Shown: positions 46,491 through 58,811 of the stretch, one piece after another
Numbering within the stretch: position 1 is the stretch's first letter
Layout: each line of letters opens with the position of its first letter
NCBI RefSeq assembly: GCF_037975245.1
Contig: NC_092579.1
Span: 10,531,678 to 10,595,677 of the forward strand
Length of the DNA stretch: 64,000 bases
Source of the DNA: Apostichopus japonicus
Lineage: Eukaryota; Echinodermata; Holothuroidea; Aspidochirotida; Stichopodidae
Direction: 5' to 3'
The notes under the pieces: model-generated
What the model saw: only the letters and a program-made list of their open reading frames with translations
Databases searched by the model: none
Told to the model about the DNA's origin: nothing
Made by a program: the position numbers and the translations under genes

Positions 46491-49023
46491 GGGCAGGTCC
46501 AAGCTATTTGCACTGTGACGTACAGGACATTTCAGAGACTTAAATTTGTCTAAAAGTTATATAAAATCTATTTTCCAGAAACTTTTTCAGGTTTTCATAT
46601 TTGTTATTGCTGCTACTTTATTACAAACTCATGAAGATTTCCTACACTTTCTTTAATTAGGTCCCATCTTAATTAATGTACAGTGTGACGTACGGGACCA
46701 GAGAATTTTGTGTTTTTTTTACCAAAGAGCAAAGCTGAAACCGCTCTGAAATTAGGAGGGCAGTGATCAAGCTGTTATAACTAGTGAATAGCCTAACCTT
46801 TCAAGGGCTAAGCTGTAACATTAGAAAAAAATATGAAGCCATTCCAGTACAGTGGTTACACAAATGAAAATTGTCCTGTGACGTACGGGACATGTGACGT
46901 ACGTGACAAATTTTCCATACAAATTGACTATGTAAACTGATATTCTTATTCCTGAATATACCATAACAAGCTGATTTCTACATAAAAACATTACTTTGGA
47001 TATGCCAGAACAATGTCATTTGTATATTTGTATATTTATTTGTTTCATCACAATTTACAGTGTGACGGGAAGTCTCCTATAAAGCCTGTAAGGCTTAACA
47101 AAGTAGGAGACTCCCCAAAAAGAATTGGTAATTTCATGCCATATTTCCATCTTCTGAGATACGGAAAAGAGCAGTGACTGTACTTGTGAGATCATTCCAC
47201 ATAAAACATGGAATGCATAAAGTATTTATCTACTCTACACATACATCAAGTACTCATAACATCAATTCTAGCTTTTTTAGACCATAAATGATTCAAGATG
47301 CAAAGTTTTGGTGCAAAACTGTTTTGGTATGTATACTGTACAACACTGTATCATACTCCCCACTATTGACCCTGAAGTTGAAAAATGATCCATCCCATTC
47401 AAATATACCAAACTGTCCACAGTAATGCCACGTAATGTCCATCTATGAAACTAGTACAACAAAGAAAACTCCAATGAACTAATACTGGTCACCAGACCAA
47501 ATAGTCAGAACATCAATTCTTGCTTTGTTAGACCACAAATGAATCAAGATGCAAAGTTTTGGTGCAAAACTGTTTTGGTATGTATACCGTACAACACTGT
47601 ATCATACACCCCACTATTGACCCTGAAGTTGAAATATGATCCATGCCATTCAAATATACCAAACTGTCCACAGTAATGCCACGTAATGTCCATCTATGAA
47701 TCTAGTACAACAAAGAAAACTCTATAGACCTAATACTGGTTACCAGACCAAATAGTCAGAACATCAATTATTGCTTTGTTAGACCACAAATGATTCAAGA
47801 TGCAAAGTTTTGGTGCAAAACTAGTTAAAAATTTGTATATACTGTACAAGTATCATACTCCCCACTAATGACCCTGAAGTTGAAATATGATCCATCCCAT
47901 TCAAAAATCAAAATACCTGTGTACCAAAATGTCCACAGTAATGCCACGTAATGTCCATCTATGAATCTAGTACAACAAAGAAAACTCTACAGAGCTACAG
48001 GTAATACTGGTTATTGAACAAACTCATGAGTGATTGTCCTATGCAAAAATTGGGCGAGCGAAACTACATTTGTAACTAACAATCTCAATGTCTACCATCT
48101 AAGTTCAGGAAACAAGAACATAGTTGCACATTATCATAGTCACACTTCTCAATAGGCCTATGAAATTTTGAAATGCAAACTCAACATTCTTGAAGTCGTC
48201 CTCATTCAATGTCAATGTTGAATAGCATTGTAGATGATTCTGTATCCCCCACATTGACTTCCCAATAGTCAAACAACACCGGGTTGTTGGTGGTCATCAG
48301 TCAATAGTTTATTTGGTGCCATGATGTGCTCTTCAGGCATGCAGGGATTATAAGTTGCAGCTACCAGCTTTCAACAAAATAAACTTGTAAGCATTGGAAG
48401 GTTTCCAGTAGAGGTCCCCATTGGAGCCCATGCATGTTTATTTTACTGTATATATGTATAAATACAGGGTTTCCACCACACTATGTCCCGTACGTCACAT
48501 TTTGTCCCGTATGTCACATTTTTAAATTTGATGATTAGATTTGCAGTGAATATTATTTCAATTTTTTTGGGATGGATATTGTTGAGCAATGTTCTTAATT
48601 AGAACTTTATAGAATATCACCAAAAAAAATTGTTCCTCCATATCAAAACTTGAAAAAAGTGCTGAAAATTGTGACGTACGGGACATCAGTATTTGGACAC
48701 TAGCTAATTAGCATATTTAATTGATGAACCCCCAAACATAATACTGTATGTCATAATTATTGGAAGGAAGGGTGTATCATGTCCCACATAACTTATATTC
48801 AATAAGTTCATATTGCTGGCAGGGAAATAGGATTCCAAATGTCCCGTACGTCACACTGCAATTTGAATTTATGCAAATTAGCTGGCTGTAATTGTTTGAA
48901 TAGGCAAAAAAATTATGAAAATCTGAAACTTCAATAATTCAGCTTTTACATGACACCACATTTAGGGTGTTTCAGTAAAGTTTGAAATTTGGCTCCTAGG
49001 GATACAATAGCTTGGACCTGCCC
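46491..49023. mobile_element. 2.53-kb TIR element with GTGACGTACGGGAC motifs
   Basis: Inverted ends GGGCAGGTCCAAGCTATT at 46491-46508 and 49006-49023 match perfectly over 18 bp. TGAA lies on both sides (46487-46490, 49024-49027), a 4-bp target duplication. The motif GTGACGTACRGGAC occurs forward at 46515, 46685, 46878 and 46894 (the last with ACGTGAC), and near the right end inverted at 48485, 48504 and 48841 and forward at 48671. Such subterminal motifs usually bind transposase. No coding sequence was recognised. The superfamily is undetermined. Confidence 0.8.
47259..48010 (+). repeat. Three ~251-bp tandem units inside the TIR element
   Basis: Units start ACATCAATTCTAGC, ACATCAATTCTTGC and ACATCAATTATTGC at 47259, 47510 and 47761. 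Shared words include GATGCAAAGTTTTGGTGC and TGCCACGTAATGTCC. Confidence 0.9.
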
Positions 49024-49027
49024 TGAA

Positions 49028-49475
49028 CAGCAAACGGTACCATCGTAACTTGTTAATAAATACTGTAGAATTTTACCAGATTGATGTAAATAAATCATAA
49101 CAACTAGAAAATACTCCAATATTGCAAAAAAAAATTGCATTCACTTGTGCATACTTGATTTGAGCAAAATTTTAGACCGTATTTCTAGACCTTTTTACAA
49201 TGTAACAATCTAGTGTTAGGCTAAAACTTTAAAGACCAACTATGGAGACTTCGATGAACATAAAATTCCACCACTTTGCATGTATGTAATCCTTAACTCA
49301 CGCCAATTCATTGCTGTAATTAACTTTACCAATTTCGGACGTTAAATACGTGAAAAATGGGAAGAAAAGTCAGCTTTTTATGAAACCTATTTCAGAAATT
49401 CCAGAAACATTCCCAAGACATCAGGTGACCATGTGACGTCACTGTTTGTATACCTCACTCACAACGGAAGCAGGA
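49028..49475. other. No feature seen
   Basis: AT-rich spacer between two transposons. Confidence 0.4.
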
Positions 49476-50525
49476 CACTTCGCCCAACAACCATTTCGCC
49501 CAACTGCCATTTCGCCCAACCTTACCATTTCGCCCAACCAGCCTGGTCATTTCGCCCAACCAGCCTGGTCATTTCGCGTAACCAGCCTGGTCATTTCGCC
49601 CAACCAGCCTGGTCATTTCGCCCAACCGGTCTGGTCATTTCACCCAACCTTGATTAAATATGATATTTCAAAAGGAAACGTTCGGGAATTGTTAACGTTA
49701 CAGGATACGAAGAGAATATTAAGGAAACTTGAGGATTGATCAGTGTGTTAGGGGTTAGGTTTGATAGTAAACGTTCGAATATTAAGGAATATTAAGGAAA
49801 CTTGAAGTCCTTTACTTTGTATAACTTTAGTAAGGAAACGTTCGGGAATTTTTAACGTTACAGGATACAAACCGATTATTAAGGAATCTTGAGGATGGAT
49901 CAGTGTTTTAGGGGTTAGGTTTGATATAGTAAACGTTCGGGAATTGTTAACGTCACGGGATACGAACCGAGTATTAAGGAAACTTGAAGTCGTGGTTAAA
50001 TTGATTACATATGTGATTACATATGTGGTTACATTGATAAAGGAAACGTTCGGGAATTGTTAGTCAGTAGGATGGATCAGTGTTTTAGGGGTTAGGTTTG
50101 ATAGGTTTTTATGAAGACCGATTCCCATGTGTTTGTATAATAATTTAACTTCCATTGTATGCGTAAACGCCAAAAGTAGTGTAATCCTCCCATTATACCC
50201 GAAATAACTGCTCAGACTCTGATCGATATCGAGCGGACCTCACTTGTTTATTTACCTATAACGAAGTAACCTAACCCAAAATAAATCAAATTGAACTAGT
50301 GGAATAGAAAAAGTAATGTTATTCTGACTGAATATTAGTAAAAATAAGGTTGGGCGAAATGACCAACACGGTTGGGCGATATGACCATGCTGGTTGGGCG
50401 AAATGACTATGATGGTTGGGCGAAATGACCATGCTGGTTGGGCGAAATGACCAGGCTGGTTGGACGAAATGACCAGGCTGGTTGGGCGAAATGGCAGTTG
50501 GGCGAAATGGTTGTTGGGCGAAGTG
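49476..50525. mobile_element. Foldback-like element with tandem-repeat inverted ends
   Basis: The left end (49476-49650) is an array of CATTTCGCCCAACC/AGCCTGGT units (22 bp) preceded by CACTTCGCCCAACAACC. The right end (50344-50525) is the exact reverse arrangement, ending GTTGTTGGGCGAAGTG. The middle holds 4-5 diverged direct repeats (GGAAACGTTCGGGAATTGTT, TTAGGGGTTAGGTTTGATAG). CACTCACAAC occurs about 10 bp outside each end and may be the target duplication. The layout matches foldback transposons, including the sea urchin TU type, in which long inverted ends are built of short tandem repeats. The frames read in the ends are repeat artefacts. Confidence 0.8.
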
Positions 50526-50652
50526 ACTAGAAAGCACTCACAACAATACTTTTAGTTTGTAAAGTTGTATACTTGAGCTGCCAAAAACATCAACGTTATT
50601 ACTCCTTTCCCCCCAAAATGCCACAATTCTGTGTTGTTGGAGGTTGCAGTCA

Positions 50653-50900
50653 GTGGCGTAGCCAGGAATTTTTCAGTGGGGGGGCGCTGGGGGGGCTTGA
50701 ACATTTCCTGGGGGGGCTTGACCATGTTCTTGTTACTATCTAAGTGAAGCGCCACCGTGGGTTGGGGCGCAGCGTACCGAAAATTTTTAGCTAAAAAGGC
50801 CTAGATCGTTGGAAATGACACTTCCGAGGCCTTCTAAGCTGCTCTTAAGTTTTCTCAACATCCTTTATTTTGAGATCCCATGTTTTGAAATGGTCATCAA
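50653..50900 (+). mobile_element. Core-bearing MITE, right end missing
   Basis: Left end CAGTGGCGTAGCCAGG at 50653, G-rich block, core at 50735-50777. The right inverted end was not found. Confidence 0.65.
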
Positions 50901-51145
50901 ATAGTTTAGTGAAATAGAAAAGAATTAACCAATCTGGTAAGTTACTTTGAAATATCATGACATATCTTTTGTGAGTTTGACACAGGCATTGACATTTTTC
51001 GACAAATCTGCAAATTGCGCGGAAAAGAAAGATTGACTGGGCTTTCAGCCAAGGAACATACTGAAATGACCGAACTATATATATGTCAAACTGACATCAA
51101 AGATTGCGTCTGAAATATTATTAGGGTGAAAGACTGATTGGCAGG

Positions 51146-51718
51146 CAGTGGCTGAGCTAGGGGTATTGGTCAGGGGGGGCGAGAATGGCCTGTAGGGGTG
51201 GTTTTACACTATCTAAGCGGCGCGCCACCACAGGTTGGCGCGGAGCGTACAGAATTTTTTTGAGTCTAGATATTCCCTAGATCGCAGGAAATGACCCTTT
51301 CCGGGCCTTGCTAATTTGCAGATAAACGAAGAATTTGTCATTGCCATTTGTGACAAGTCTGAAGTTTATATGGGTGTTGAAAGTACATGCGCTTCATCAC
51401 AATCCCTGTGGTATCTTTGTGAGTGCTCGTGTTTCCAAAAAATAGATCGAAAACCCTGTAAAGTTCTTGGAAAAAGTTTCGTACAACAGAATTAAGTGCC
51501 GATAATTTAAATACCGCCGTATGTTAGAGCATTTTGTTAGTAAGTTACACCAACAAAATGTGACAAATGTCAATAGGTAGATGAGAGTGCAATAAAAAAG
51601 TCAATAATCGCGAATAAGTAAAAAGTGCTAAAAAGCTGAAAAGGGTGCCAGCAGTCCATTTGAGTCCGTCGGGGGGGGGGGGCATCCGCCCCCTGACTGT
51701 TTGGACTCTCTGCCACTG
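51146..51718 (+). mobile_element. hAT-type MITE, 573 bp, with core
   Basis: Left end CAGTGGCTGAGCTAGG, right end CTCTGCCACTG. Flanks TTGGCAGG (51138-51145) and TTGGCCGG (51719-51726), 7 of 8. Core at 51209-51250. It is collinear with 37919-38294 in reverse and longer by about 200 bp. Confidence 0.8.
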
Positions 51719-51726
51719 TTGGCCGG

Positions 51727-52640
51727 TAGTTCTCAGCCTAGCGATAGTGTTGTCTCCTTACTTGAGAATTTGATTTTTAGCGGTTTTAAGAGCATCAGGG
51801 TATGTCCCAGAAGTGAAAACCCGATTGAAAATGTTACAGGGTATCGAGGCAATGACGCAAGCAATGATATGAGAAATGTGTATGATGTCAGCATTTTTAA
51901 CCTTTTAACATCTTTGGCATTCAAGGACCTGGAAACCACCTTTCTATAAGAGTATAGTATTGCTCACTATCTTGTTTGATCAGTTAACCCCTATTTCGTG
52001 AGTGGGTCGATATCGACCCAAATAATCATTGAGTTTAAAAAAAAATAGTACTCAGCCACCTTACATCCTACAACATTCATTAAGGTATTGAAATGTAGCT
52101 AAGACCATACGTTTGTGTATAAAACAAATAAAAAGGGGGTAACTGTGATTTTTTTTTTTAGTGGGTGGGGCTCAAATGTCAAAGGTCAATCTGAAAATGA
52201 CGTAATTTGGCTAAAAATCGATGTTTGCTTCATAAAAATCGTGACAGAAAATAAGAGTTGAACAAACCCCCCATTATATTTGGTATAAACCCTAACATGT
52301 TTTGAACATATTCTGAGCATTTCAGGAATATATCTATAGCGAGTTCTGAGAAAAATGCAAATGTCCTTGAAATTTCCTGTAATTTGACACCAAAATCGTC
52401 CAAATCCGTTCATTTTTGAGAAAATTGTCATTCCTGAACGCTTCAACCTGCGTACGTGTTTTTTTTTTCTTATTTTAGATATTTAGGCCACTGCAACATT
52501 TGTAATTGATAGTTATGGCATAGCGCCCTCGCATTCCTCTGTAAGTCGATAGCAACCGCCGTTCTTGCGCAATACTGTTTCATTGAATGTTTAGTGTACA
52601 GTCTCAATGGACTGTTACGTACGGGTACACTTTCAAATAG
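51727..52640. other. No firm gene; exact palindrome at 52004-52019
   Basis: GGGTCGATATCGACCC is a perfect 16-bp palindrome. A plus-strand frame at 51757-51949 (YRGNDASNDMRNVYDVSIFN) looks somewhat protein-like but has no splice signals. 52500-52640 is less AT-rich than its surroundings. Confidence 0.3.
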
Positions 52641-52771
52641 GCCGTGGCCAAAATTTACGGCCCAATAGGCCCTAAAGATGTGGGACGATTGGTCAGATAC
52701 CATGATGAGGTCCAGGACCTTCTGGTCGAACCAGTTTATCAAGGTTCGGTCCTTTTGAGGATCCAGAAATC
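52641..52771 (+). CDS. Candidate exon, unrecognised protein
   Basis: A weak acceptor (CACTTTCAAATAG) precedes 52641 and a consensus donor (ATC|GTAAGT) follows 52771. The frame reads AVAKIYGPIGPKDVGRLV, then RYHDEVQDLLVEPVYQGSVL, then LRIQK, leaving phase 2. A second frame with an ATG at about 52607 (MDCYVRVHFQIGRGQNLRPN) overlaps its start. The minus strand is also open (52470-52742), which weakens the case. Confidence 0.3.
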
Positions 52772-55560
52772 GTAAGTCAATAGCGTTGTTTACAAAAAAA
52801 GGCTAGGCTAGGCCTAACGTTATGCCAAGGTTAGGCTGTAATTTTCGAAAGTAAACAAAGTAAACAACTTTTGTACTAAATGAAATCAGTCATAACTCTG
52901 TCAATCCTCAACAGATTTCAGAAAATAAGGTATCATCTGAAAGAGCAACTCCAGAAGAACCTTTATCATACAATTTGAAGTCAATTTTGAAGTCATTAGT
53001 GATTTTATTGTATTTTGGTGTTTTCCAATTAAAACAAAAGTACATCCTAATTTGCATATTATAATTTGCATATAATTTGCAATTTTTATAAAATCATCAA
53101 TTCCAAATTTTGTTCTCTATTGATCTAAATCAACTTCCTAATAGAGAAGTTGTCCCTAACCTTTATAAGCCAGCCCTAACAAGATAAGTTCCCCAAATCC
53201 TAATTGTGTGCCCAACCCCCTATGCGCACTGGTTACAAGATACTGATTGGCAAGTTTGTATTAGTGTATATTTTTATGTAGAAGGATAATAGATATTTTA
53301 AAAAAGAGTGACAAAGGCAAAGTTTGCCCGAACAGTCGAACCCACAGATTCAGTAGTAAACATGATGTGTGTTGTAGTCTTGTAGAGCAGGAATGATATT
53401 ATTCGACGGTCGTTAACATGCGTTTTCTGCACAGTGCAATTACTGTAGACTTGTCGGCCTATATGCGCTATGTCAAGTCAGGTTTTTCAGCAACTATAGC
53501 CTACTGCCGGTCCGGGGTCAAAGGGTCATTCATGAGTGGTCATCGTGGAGATTCGAGACCATTCAGACCAATGATATATTTTTTCGATACCCAAAATCCC
53601 AGTGGGGGGAAGCTTTCATGGGGGGCTGTTGCCCCCCACACCCCCGTAGCTACACCACTGGTTTCAGTTATACCTCACCCAACAAAAGCATCAGCTTTTT
53701 TAGATTTTTAGAATGTTCTGAATCTGAGAGGTGAAGGCCCAGTTCCTCAGAATCGGAAGATTCGAGAAAAAACTTTCAGTTGATGAGGAGAGTGTGTTGT
53801 AGTTACCTGTACATAGTAAATTGTATGACGCCGTAACAGTAAAAATCGGGGAGTAGGCCTTTACTGACGTCATATGAACTGCGGTGGGAAGCTCTGAGTT
53901 TTCTCACAAGAGTCTGCTTGGGAGGTCTCTAGGGAATACTTTGACATCGAATTTCTGGCTTTTGCAGAGCTGCATTTACGTGAAGTAGTGAATGGGGTGG
54001 TGTTGTAGTATTGTAGATAAACCATTTTAAGACATGAAAACCCACCATTTCATCCCCTCTTTATTGCAATGGCTATGGGTTAGAGACAGCATTTCTGCTG
54101 AAATTAAATTACTTTTGAGGGCATTGCGTCAAACATCGAAAGGTTAAAAACAAAAGGGAGATAAGAGGGCCATTGATAAAAGGGAGGTGATGGGCAGGGA
54201 AGCATGACCCTTTGCAAATTTTGAGAAAAAGAAACATCGAATTGCATCAAATACCGCACTATGGAGCATTTCATGCCTAAACATAGCCTATACTCAGCTA
54301 GTCAACATAGGCCTTATATATCCAGCACATTCATTAATTCGCAAAATTGGTGTTGTTACCATGCTTACTCTGCCGACAATCATTGAAGTCACTAACCATG
54401 CACAAGGGAAGCAAAATTGGCCACCCTGGCAGCCTAATTTGATGGAATTACAATGTGAAAGACGTATAGAGGGCGTCTCCATTTTAATGTTTCGTAGTAA
54501 ACGAACAAACCTAATACATTGATCAGTTGATATTATCACCTTCCATATGATTTTGAATAATGATATTTTCACCTTCCATTGAATAATCGGTATGACATTA
54601 CTGGTATTCCACATAATTTTTACCAATTCCGATTATGTTCTGAAATCTTATGCAAAACCGGGCCCATTCCAATTCAGTTCATCGTTTGAACACTAGTCTA
54701 AACCAGAAAATTTGATATACAATTAAACCATGATTAATGAGCGTTAAGAATGTGACAAAATTGGGTAATATCTTGTGATAATTTCTGGGGTCTTATGATA
54801 AGCATAGACCCAGTCCCATGTCTAGTGTAGATGTGTTTATAGTATATATATTAGAAGCCAAAAATGGCTGCAGAAATGATTTTGAAAATTTGGGGTCATG
54901 TCCCTGTTTTCAGGGAATCGCCCACGTGCAAAATTGAAAATTGTATGTACAGTATGATTTAATATCTGTCATGATTTGTAATGGGTTGTGGCTGTTTCTT
55001 ATTGTTGAGAAAATGTGATCATACATTTATAGTAAATGAAAAATTTTTCAGTCAAGGTTTACCAGTACACAGTACTGTTATTTTTATACACATATGTTAC
55101 AAACTTCAAGTGTTGTTTCACCATATTAAACATGTGTGAATATTTCTAGATTGATATAAACACATCATTTCTTTGATTATTTATATCACTCATTTATGGA
55201 ATGTAATTTTCATAAATTGCATGTTCCTAAAGAATAGATTTAATTGACTTTTTGACATTTTTTTTCTTAAGGTCTCTAGTTTTCTACAAATTTAACACTC
55301 ATTCCCATTATATTACTTCCAAGAGTCTGCAAATCAAAACCAAATTGTTTTATGTAGCCTGTTAAAGGTACAGTATGCTGTATTGGCCAACAATTTTCCA
55401 GATACATATGCAAATATGGTCATTGGCTACCTAGATGCACAGGCCTAAAATAACAGTTAGTTTTCTGCAGCTTAGTATAGGCTAGGTTTATACTCCTCAT
55501 GTTCACTAGGACTGCAACTCAGGACTGGGTACTGGTATAAGATATACATTTGACATTTAA
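52772..55560. other. Gene-free stretch with one MITE end
   Basis: 53590-53662 has a G-rich to C-rich block ending GTAGCTACACCACTGG, the right end of a MITE whose left end I could not find. Frames at 53418 and 54294 (minus) have no support. Confidence 0.4.
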
Positions 55561-55569
55561 CCATGTGAC

Positions 55570-55930
55570 TGTTGACCTCAGTTCCCATGGCAACCACATA
55601 TTTCAATAGTACAGTACTTCACTTTGCCATGATACCTGTGAAGGTTCCATGTCAATTCAATGTTTCCCCTTGGAGTTATGTACATAGCAAAAACTCAATT
55701 CGCATTCGGGGGCCTGCGAGTCACAAGGGTTTACTTCCACGAGGGTTACCTTCCCACCAAGTTTGAAGAAAATCGTTCCCTTTGTTTAAGAAAAGATTGT
55801 CACACCAACTTGGGCTAAAAATCTACATTTGACCTAAGTTACCCATGGCAATCACCTATTTTGATACTACTGGGCATTTCCATTATACCTGTGAAGGTAC
55901 TTCCATGTCAATTCCATGTTCCAAAGCATT
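55570..55930 (+). repeat. Two diverged ~260-bp direct repeats
   Basis: GTTGACCTCAGTTCCCATGG at about 55569 and TTGACCTAAGTTACCCATGG at about 55829. Each is followed by ATTTYRATA, then ATACCTGTGAAGGT and CCATGTCAATTC. Confidence 0.7.
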
Positions 55931-56840
55931 GAAATTCTAACAAATTCAGCTGCAGGGCATTTTATGATCAAAACTTAGCAGTCATTTGTAAGACTCAGTT
56001 GTACAGTACTAATTTTCAGTGCGAAAACTAGGCCATGCTTCCCAGTACAGACCTGTACATCATCCCATATCAATTTTCTCAATAACAGAGACAATTCAGC
56101 TTTCATATTCAATGGGCATACCTGCATGCAAAGAGACCTGCTTTTTGCCTACTATGAATTTAATTTGATTCTTTTCATATTTAGTGCTGAATAATGCATA
56201 AAACAAACAGTACTTACTGTAGCTCTTTAATCAGCAGATTTCTTAACCATTGTAAAAATAGAATACCAAGAAAGCGCATGCAGAAACACTCTGAAGTGCT
56301 AGGATCACTACAGTAGCACTTCCTGTTCCTGTTACGTTCATGTTATTGTGACAAATTTAGTATTCCTCTCCATTGCGTCCTTTGGGAAGCGGAAGAAACT
56401 ATACTTCTCATCACTCGTATTTCATGAAATTAGAATAAATAGTTGCTCTGTTCACAGATATTTACTTACAAATATTAGCATTGTTAACGTGAATATGTGA
56501 TGCTATCCCAGTGTCGTTGCACTTTGCAAAAAACATTTTTATCAGAAATGAATTTTCCTGAGAGAGTTTGATGGAGAGAGCCTAGAAGTGTGATTTCTTT
56601 TCTTTCATATTAGCCTCAAAAAATCTCATGTGTTTGATAGGTTTGAGTTGAGGTAAAGCTAATGAATACAAAGCAAAGCAATCCATCTTGAAAAAATGCT
56701 ATGAAAGCGTTTATTGTCACTTGTCGCAATTCTTCCTGTGTTTTTCATAAGGTTTACATATATGGGCCTTTACACAGTAAACCAACATGAAAATCAACAC
56801 ATGGAGTTTTCAGTATTGAAATTGGTATTTTCTTTGTTCT
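55931..56840. other. No feature seen
   Basis: AT-rich. No supported gene. Confidence 0.4.
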
Positions 56841-57008
56841 ATAAGCGAGTTCAGAGTTACGAGTGCGCATGCCCGATTCTCAATTGGGGTCAGGTCAACG
56901 GAGAATGGAATCCTCGGAAAACGTAAACAATGACAGCTTTTTATAACGATAATCGCACGAAGAATGGGTTACTGCGACATTCAAAATTTATTTCAAGTGC
57001 ATATTTCG
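56841..57008 (+). promoter_or_regulatory. Possible untranslated first exon region of the 60.5-kb gene
   Basis: A small GC-richer patch (CGAGTGCGCATGCCCG, CAGGTCAACGGAG) ends in TTTCG|GTGAGT at 57009, a good donor. It would suit a 5' UTR exon spliced to 60519. This is speculative: a second donor (CGC|GTAAGT) lies near 57207. Confidence 0.2.
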
Positions 57009-58811
57009 GTGAGTTTACGATTTAAAAACGTGTAGAAATTGACTGGAACTACTTCATAATAATATTGAATATAAGGGAACACAGATCTGTATCGCACGTG
57101 AAATAGTATAGTCTGATATACGAACGGAAAAAAAGAGAACTGTGTGACTGTATCCTTCGTGTGGGTTACGCGACCTTTCGTGGTTTCGGGTGTCTTAATG
57201 CTTCGCGTAAGTTCTAACTGATAATTTTCGGAAATGAATATGAAATAGATTAAAAATATAGCATGATGTATCTAAATAGGCCTACATAACCTATCCTCAT
57301 GTATACTCGTTGCTTTTATGTCCATCAACGAACACTGCATAGTAGAGGCATTGATATCTCGTAGTTGGCTTTTCATGTTAAGAAATATAAGTTCTCTTCA
57401 TTTTTATGCGTGATTTAAAATAAGCTTAGTCTTATTCTTGGCATATTCCTACTACTTACAGTATAGGGTGGGTTCAATTTGTTCAAACAGATAAAAAAGA
57501 AGATATTTTTTTTTATTTGGGGAAGAACATTATAAAAAAATAATAGTGGATGGGGGAATTTCCAGGGGTTATTCCAAGGAAATTATTAATACGCTGCGAT
57601 GGTGTACAGGTACACTCTGCCTTTAGAAAGCACAACCTTGACTTGGCAGAAATGGCATTTAAAAAAATTTCCCTGAGCCACCCAGACTCTAAATAGCTGA
57701 AGGCTTTACCATCTTTATAGTCCATCATCAGTCTTTGCTTCAGTTCAATGTTATCAATACTGGTAAAATATGCGCAATATCAATGTACAAGCAAGGCAGC
57801 CATTTTTTTCATTGCAAGTTCGCCTTCCCATGCAAGTTGTCATTTTTCCAAAGTTTAAACTCTTCCAAACTTGAGGAATATTCATCCCGAAGCGAAAAAA
57901 CAGAGTAAATTTAGACGTAAATTATGCGATTTCTAATGTTTACTGTCGGTGCTTATTAAGTTAGCATGGTTACACGAACAGACAACTCTCGTCTCAACGA
58001 GAGTATTCTTATTTGACCTCTTGACCTCCACTGCGCAATGCAAATAAATTGTTCTCTGAACCCGCTTATTAGGATGATCGATGTGTTAATTATTTGAAGC
58101 AGAGAGATAGAATAGAAAGTTTCAACATTCTAAGTCTTGAATTTTGAAATTTTGGTCCATTGGAATCTTATGGGAATAAATAACGGGTGCACATTGACAT
58201 ACAGTACACCAGAAATATAACACGGTTGTACTGTAACACATTGACATACATCACATGGCAGACAATTTTTCATAAAGTTTAAAACATTTATAGTCTTGGA
58301 CATTTTCCTATGATGGCATATAGTCATACCTGCCACACAACCAAACGAGAGAGAATAGGTGATGCATATCAGGCTTAGTAGCGCATCATGCACATGAAAT
58401 AGGTAACAGTTGAACAGTGTGTCAAAAATGTTCGACCGTTATAAATGTACCACAAAAAATTGCAAAACTCAAAAAGTATACATAGCATGTACAGTAGTCC
58501 CTTTTGTGTATACAGATTCCTACCATGAAATAGTTCATAAAAACCATGGAAACTTCATTTGATGATGCACATGGGGGGGGGGGTTATAGTGGTACGTTTG
58601 AAAAAGATTGACATACACATGAATCACGTTTTTGTATGTCAAACTTCTTAAAATTTGCCACCTGTGCCCCATGTGCACCAAAAAAATGATGTTTTCAGTG
58701 TTTATATAAACCACTACAGGCTAAGATTCTGAGTGCAGTAACATGGATCATATACATTTTAAATCTTTTGAGTTATGCCATATTTGAACGTAAATTTATA
58801 AAGGTCGAACA
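57009..58811. other. No gene seen
   Basis: AT-rich. A short poly-G run lies near 58575. Minus frames at 57513 and 58130 lack support. Confidence 0.4.

Noticed and set aside
49433-50537. Frames with HFAQPAWSFRPT repeats
   Set aside because: They translate the 22-bp foldback units, appear in more than one frame, and are explained by the DNA repeat.
54294-54626. 110-codon minus frame
   Set aside because: No splice signals or recognisable motif.
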